From Syntrophorhabdaceae bacterium (GTDB lineage Bacteria > Desulfobacterota > Syntrophorhabdia > Syntrophorhabdales > Syntrophorhabdaceae): 35,752 nucleotides of DNA. A model generated the notes under the pieces. That model did no database searches, had not been told where the DNA came from, and saw nothing but the letters and a program-made list of their open reading frames with translations. The position numbers were made by a program, and so were the translations under genes. Shown here piece by piece: positions 32,669 to 35,752 of this stretch (position 1 is its first letter; every line of letters begins with the position of its first letter). The stretch lies in contig JAGOOA010000024.1 of assembly GCA_017992765.1 (NCBI GenBank), positions 1 through 35,752 on the forward strand, in the 5' to 3' direction.

Positions 32669-33892
32669 TTATCCCCGGTGGAGGAGCTTTTTGACGATGT
32701 CTTCGATCTCCGCCGCAAACCTTCCGTGGGGATGTTTCGCGACGACGGGCACCAGGTCGATAACGCTCTCCTCTATCTCTTTGTGTACTGCAATATTCCC
32801 TAAGAATGCCACCTCTTTTGAAAGCCATTTTTTCGTAACATCCTGAACCTTCATCACAACGCGATGGGCGTCGGCATTGTTCGGGACCTTGTTCACGATA
32901 AGGCAGGGGCGGAAATCCGCAATGGCCTTTGTGACCACAGAGAGGTCAAGCGGCCGGTGCTGCCTGATATTTTCCATGAGATCCCCGATTGTTCTTGCCT
33001 TGGCGCCATCGGGAGACGTTGTCGCCTCGCGGATAAACCTCTCGAGGTCAACATCCTTTTGGTCCCTGAAATTTGACTCAGGGCCGAAGAGCCTGTTCAA
33101 TTTCCTGTAGAGGGCTGCCTTGATGAAATGATAGGCGCTTATGTATGACGCTGAATCGCGGGTCGTTACCACGATACCGTGATCGGCCTGAAGAAAAAAG
33201 TCTATGATGTTGTAAGATGTGTCCCCGCCGAGATCGAGCACGACGTAATCCGCGTCAATATTCCCTATGCTCTTTATCAAGCGCAGTTTTTTTGCAAATT
33301 CGATATTTGCGGCTCCCAGCTCGGAGCTGTCGCCGCCGATGAGCAGGGGGCCGTAATCGCTTTCAACCATGGTCTCTTCCAGGGTGTTCACGCGCCTCCC
33401 GAGGAAGTCGTTTATTGTATGTTTTAAGAGCTTTCTCTTTCCGAGATAGAGGTGGATATTCGCCCCGCCGAGATCGAGGTCGACGACAACCGTTTTAAAT
33501 CCTCTCGACGCAAGAAACACCCCGAGGTTGGCCGCGAAGACGCTCTTCCCCACCCCGCCCTTCGCGCCCCCTACGGCGATGATCACCCTCTTCCTGGTGA
33601 TCGTTCCCGCCGCGGGCTCCATCTTCTCAAGCAGAAAGGATGTGATAATCTCATAGGCGCTGTGTATCCTCATAAAATGGTCGGATGCCGTTCCTTTTGA
33701 CGCCTGGGGATGCATGTCGGGATGATATGCCTTTGCCTTCTTCCTGTACGCCTTCTTTACCGTCTCGATATCTATATTCCTGAAGAAATCCTTATCCTTC
33801 AGCAGTTCGGCAGGGAACAGGTACGAACAGGCATTTTTTATTCTCCTTGATTGTTCGTCCTCCCGTCCGGCTGCGGCCGCCTGCTTAGCCAT
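32669..33892 (-). CDS. J-domain fused to MinD/FlhG-type ParA ATPase
   Basis: A 407-residue fusion. Residues about 39-86 look like a J-domain: helix II (VKKAYRKKAKAY), the HPD motif at 57-59 and helix III (HFMRIHSAYEII). Residues about 101-405 form a ParA/MinD ATPase: deviant Walker A KGGVGKS (111-117), VVVDLDLGGANIHLYLG (D138, D140), and YVVLDLGGDTS as Walker B. DLGGANIH is typical of FlhG/MinD2-type members. A J-domain would recruit Hsp70 (DnaK), so the pair suggests a chaperone-linked positioning ATPase; that is inference. No Shine-Dalgarno precedes the ATG. No flagellar or partition genes are adjacent. Confidence 0.85.
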   Translation of the reverse strand: MAKQAAAAGREDEQSRRIKNACSYLFPAELLKDKDFFRNIDIETVKKAYRKKAKAYHPDMHPQASKGTASDHFMRIHSAYEIITSFLLEKMEPAAGTITRKRVIIAVGGAKGGVGKSVFAANLGVFLASRGFKTVVVDLDLGGANIHLYLGKRKLLKHTINDFLGRRVNTLEETMVESDYGPLLIGGDSSELGAANIEFAKKLRLIKSIGNIDADYVVLDLGGDTSYNIIDFFLQADHGIVVTTRDSASYISAYHFIKAALYRKLNRLFGPESNFRDQKDVDLERFIREATTSPDGAKARTIGDLMENIRQHRPLDLSVVTKAIADFRPCLIVNKVPNNADAHRVVMKVQDVTKKWLSKEVAFLGNIAVHKEIEESVIDLVPVVAKHPHGRFAAEIEDIVKKLLHRG

Positions 33893-34051
33893 ATAAATTT
33901 AGATGCAATAAATATACCAATTTATTATGATTGAAGAATGACCGTAAAATGATGTTAAATACATATAGAGATAGATGAAATACAATAATACCTGATGGAA
34001 TTCAGCGATGTGACCCATAACAAATAAGACTTCATAAAAAAGGAGGTTTAT

Positions 34052-35473
34052 ATGGCAGGCGTAAAGATCAAAGATATTCTGGAGACGGTTGATAACAGCC
34101 TGGAGGTGAAAGAAGGGGCGGTCCGGGTAAGCGATCCGGCAAAATTTCGCGAGAAGGTTCAAAAGCTCGCCGAGATGTCGGCGCTTGAATCGGGGGAGAG
34201 GCAGAAGCTCGCACGATATCTCACGCGCGCGGCGGCCCTGGATCTGGGGATCGTTCCCGCCTCGATCCACGATCTGTACATGGCCCGCGGCCGAGGCGAG
34301 GTGCCGCCGGTCTTCACGGTTCCGGCGATAAACCTGCGCGCCCTTTCTTTTGACGCTGCCCGCGTGATCTTTCGCCTGGCAAAAGGCATTGATGCCTCGG
34401 CATTCATCTTTGAGATAGCGCGCTCCGAGATCGGATACACGAACCAGCACCCCACGGAATACGCCACTTCTATCCTTGCCGCTGCCATAGCGGAGGATTA
34501 CAAGGGGCCGGTATTTATCCAGGGGGACCATTTTCAGATCTCCGCAAAGCGGTACGGGGCCAACCCCGATGCCGAGGTGCAGGCGGTGAAAGACCTGATA
34601 AAGGAATCGATCGCCGCGGGTTTTTTTAACATTGATGTAGATACCTCTACGATGGTAGACCTGAGCAAACCCACGGTGCCGGAGCAGCAGGAGCTCAATA
34701 CCGGGCTTTCCGCCGAATTGACCGCCTATATCCGCAAAACGGAGCCCAAGGGGGTAACCGTTTCAGTGGGCGGTGAGATCGGCGAGGTCGGCGGCCGTAA
34801 CTCGACGGAGGAAGAGCTGCGCGCCTATATTGAAGGCTTCAGGAAGGCGCTGGACGAGCGGGGCGCCGGAATGACGGGTTTGAGCAAGATCAGCATCCAG
34901 ACTGGAACGTCGCATGGCGGCGTTGTGCTTCCGGACGGGTCTATTGCGAAGGTCAAGGTCGATTTCGACACATTGCACCGCTTAAGCCAGGTTGCCCGAA
35001 AGGATTATGGCATGGGAGGAGCTGTGCAGCACGGCGCTTCCACCTTGCCCGAAGACGCCTTCGGCAAGTTTGTGGAGATTGAGACGTGCGAGATCCACCT
35101 GGCAACGAATTTTATGAATATGTTCTTCGACCGCATCCCCGATAGCCTGCGTGAGGAAATGTATTCCTACCTGCGGGAAAAACATTCCTCGGATAAGAAA
35201 AGCGACATGACCGATGAGCAGTTCTACTATAAAGTGCGGAAAAATGCGGTGGGTCCTTTCAAGACGCAGTCATGGAACGTGCCGTCTTCCGTCAAGGAAG
35301 CGATCAAGAAGGACTGGGAGTCCCAGTTCAGGAAGCTCTTCGATCTGTTGGGCATGAAGGGCACCCGTCAGTACGTTGAGAAATTTATAAAGCCGGTTGT
35401 TATCCAGCCGAACCTTAAGGATTACCTCGGCGAGGCGGCCGGCGTCGAGAATGTGAGCGATCTCGCGGACTAA
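34052..35473 (+). CDS. Class II aldolase, long fructose-bisphosphate aldolase-like type
   Basis: A 473-residue TIM-barrel protein with class II FBA motifs: FIQGDHFQ (metal histidine), FNIDVDTSTMVDL, VGGEIGEVGG, SIQTGTSHGGVVLPDG and GAVQHGAST. It is about 120 residues longer than typical class II FBA, with extra N-terminal (1-80) and C-terminal (about 375-473) segments. It should interconvert fructose-1,6-bisphosphate and triose phosphates; the neighbouring fbp end supports this. AAGGAGG lies 6 bases before the ATG. A tagatose- or other sugar-phosphate substrate is possible. Confidence 0.85.
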   Translation: MAGVKIKDILETVDNSLEVKEGAVRVSDPAKFREKVQKLAEMSALESGERQKLARYLTRAAALDLGIVPASIHDLYMARGRGEVPPVFTVPAINLRALSFDAARVIFRLAKGIDASAFIFEIARSEIGYTNQHPTEYATSILAAAIAEDYKGPVFIQGDHFQISAKRYGANPDAEVQAVKDLIKESIAAGFFNIDVDTSTMVDLSKPTVPEQQELNTGLSAELTAYIRKTEPKGVTVSVGGEIGEVGGRNSTEEELRAYIEGFRKALDERGAGMTGLSKISIQTGTSHGGVVLPDGSIAKVKVDFDTLHRLSQVARKDYGMGGAVQHGASTLPEDAFGKFVEIETCEIHLATNFMNMFFDRIPDSLREEMYSYLREKHSSDKKSDMTDEQFYYKVRKNAVGPFKTQSWNVPSSVKEAIKKDWESQFRKLFDLLGMKGTRQYVEKFIKPVVIQPNLKDYLGEAAGVENVSDLAD

Positions 35474-35481
35474 AATACGGC

Positions 35482-35509
35482 GGAGGGGGCGATGAAGCAA
35501 GCCCCCTCC
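35482..35509 (+). terminator. Stem-loop after the aldolase gene
   Basis: A perfect 9-bp GC stem, GGAGGGGGC (35482-35490) and GCCCCCTCC (35501-35509), with a 10-base loop, 8 bp after the stop. TATAAA rather than a T-run follows, so it may be a weak terminator or a 3'-end stabiliser. Confidence 0.6.
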
Positions 35510-35518
35510 TATAAACCC

Positions 35519-35583
35519 GTGAGGCGTGAATCGTAAGTCGTAAGGGGTTAAACGCCTCACGCCTGACGCCTTACGACTTACGG
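35519..35583. repeat. CGTAAGTCGTAAGG palindrome between convergent genes
   Basis: CGTAAGTCGTAAGG (35532-35545) faces its perfect inverse CCTTACGACTTACG (35569-35582), and GTGAGGCGT (35519-35527) pairs with ACGCCTCAC (35552-35560). Same word family as 954-1013. Confidence 0.75.
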
Positions 35584-35591
35584 GTGTGCTA

Positions 35592-35752
35592 TTATTGGCC
35601 CCGCAGCACTGCTGCTATCTCGTCCACCAACGGTTTGGATCCCACGTATAGCGCCGTCCTCTGGTGGTGTTTTTCGGGCTCGATATCGAGTATCGGAATG
35701 CCCTTTTCGTTCACGGCATCCCCGCCGGCCTCGCGGCACATGAATGCCACGA
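35592..35752 (-). CDS. fbp: Fructose-1,6-bisphosphatase class I, C-terminal fragment
   Basis: The last 53 codons of a gene entering from the right edge. The translation contains MCREAGGDAVNEKGIPILDI then EPEKHHQRTALYVGS, matching the C-terminal EQAGG...ILDI.P...HQR...VG block of class I Fbp. It hydrolyses fructose-1,6-bisphosphate in gluconeogenesis. It converges on the long aldolase gene, which catalyses the preceding step. Most of the protein lies outside the window. Confidence 0.88.
   Translation of the reverse strand, partial: VAFMCREAGGDAVNEKGIPILDIEPEKHHQRTALYVGSKPLVDEIAAVLRGQ

Noticed and set aside
33893-34051. Promoters in the AT-rich divergent gap before the aldolase and J-ParA genes
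   Set aside because: Several TATAAT-like strings occur by composition alone and none has a convincing -35 partner. The gap shows no gene.

Overview
The window reads as chromosomal DNA of a diderm (Gram-negative type) anaerobe, most likely a Desulfobacterota/deltaproteobacterial lineage. The envelope genes (lptF, lptG, an lpxL-type acyltransferase, a Kdo-kinase-like protein, two predicted lipoproteins) imply an LPS outer membrane. A ferredoxin, a rubrerythrin-like protein, IspH and MiaB fit an iron-sulfur-rich anaerobic life. The lineage is inference from gene content; no rRNA is present. There is no prophage, transposase or CRISPR array. The content is mostly housekeeping, with one toxin-antitoxin pair.

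Layout. 1-5.9 kb: a ferredoxin start, a channel-type membrane protein, a hydrolase/nuclease pair, lptF-lptG, a rubrerythrin-like protein and a DUF2284 protein. 6-13.5 kb: a type II/IV pilus ATPase without partners, carB, hipB-hipA and tRNA-Ser(GCU); this block is bracketed by two kinds of short repeat element in a nested E2-E1-carB-E1-E2 order. 13.5-17.5 kb: epmA, an elyC-like gene, a patatin lipoprotein, a metallo-beta-lactamase-fold hydrolase and a thymidylate synthase of the methanogen-like type. 17.7-23.2 kb: an unidentified two-gene unit, tRNA-Met, an RNase Z-like hydrolase, a membrane-anchored protein, a PanE-like reductase, a Kdo-kinase-like gene and a glycine-zipper lipoprotein.

32.4 down to 23.4 kb (minus strand) is one long co-directional run: tRNA-Pro, surE, miaB, a bifunctional-nuclease-family gene, a PHP phosphoesterase, hisC, then cmk-ispH-rpsA-Trm112-lpxL, with overlaps of a few bases throughout. 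At the right end lie a J-domain/ParA fusion, a long class II aldolase and the C-terminus of fructose-1,6-bisphosphatase; the last two suggest a gluconeogenic locus.

Two patterns run across the window. First, three genes (238, 6210 and 11621) have a sigma70-like promoter with a 17-bp spacer whose -10 ends exactly 6 bp before the ATG and no Shine-Dalgarno, which predicts leaderless mRNAs; two others (5916, 21836) come close. Second, nearly every larger intergenic gap holds imperfect palindromes built from a few recurring words (TCGTATATAG, CGTAATTCG, GTTCAACGTT, AGCTGATAGC, CCAATAACCAA, CGTAAGGCGT), often nested, sometimes running into the end of a gene.
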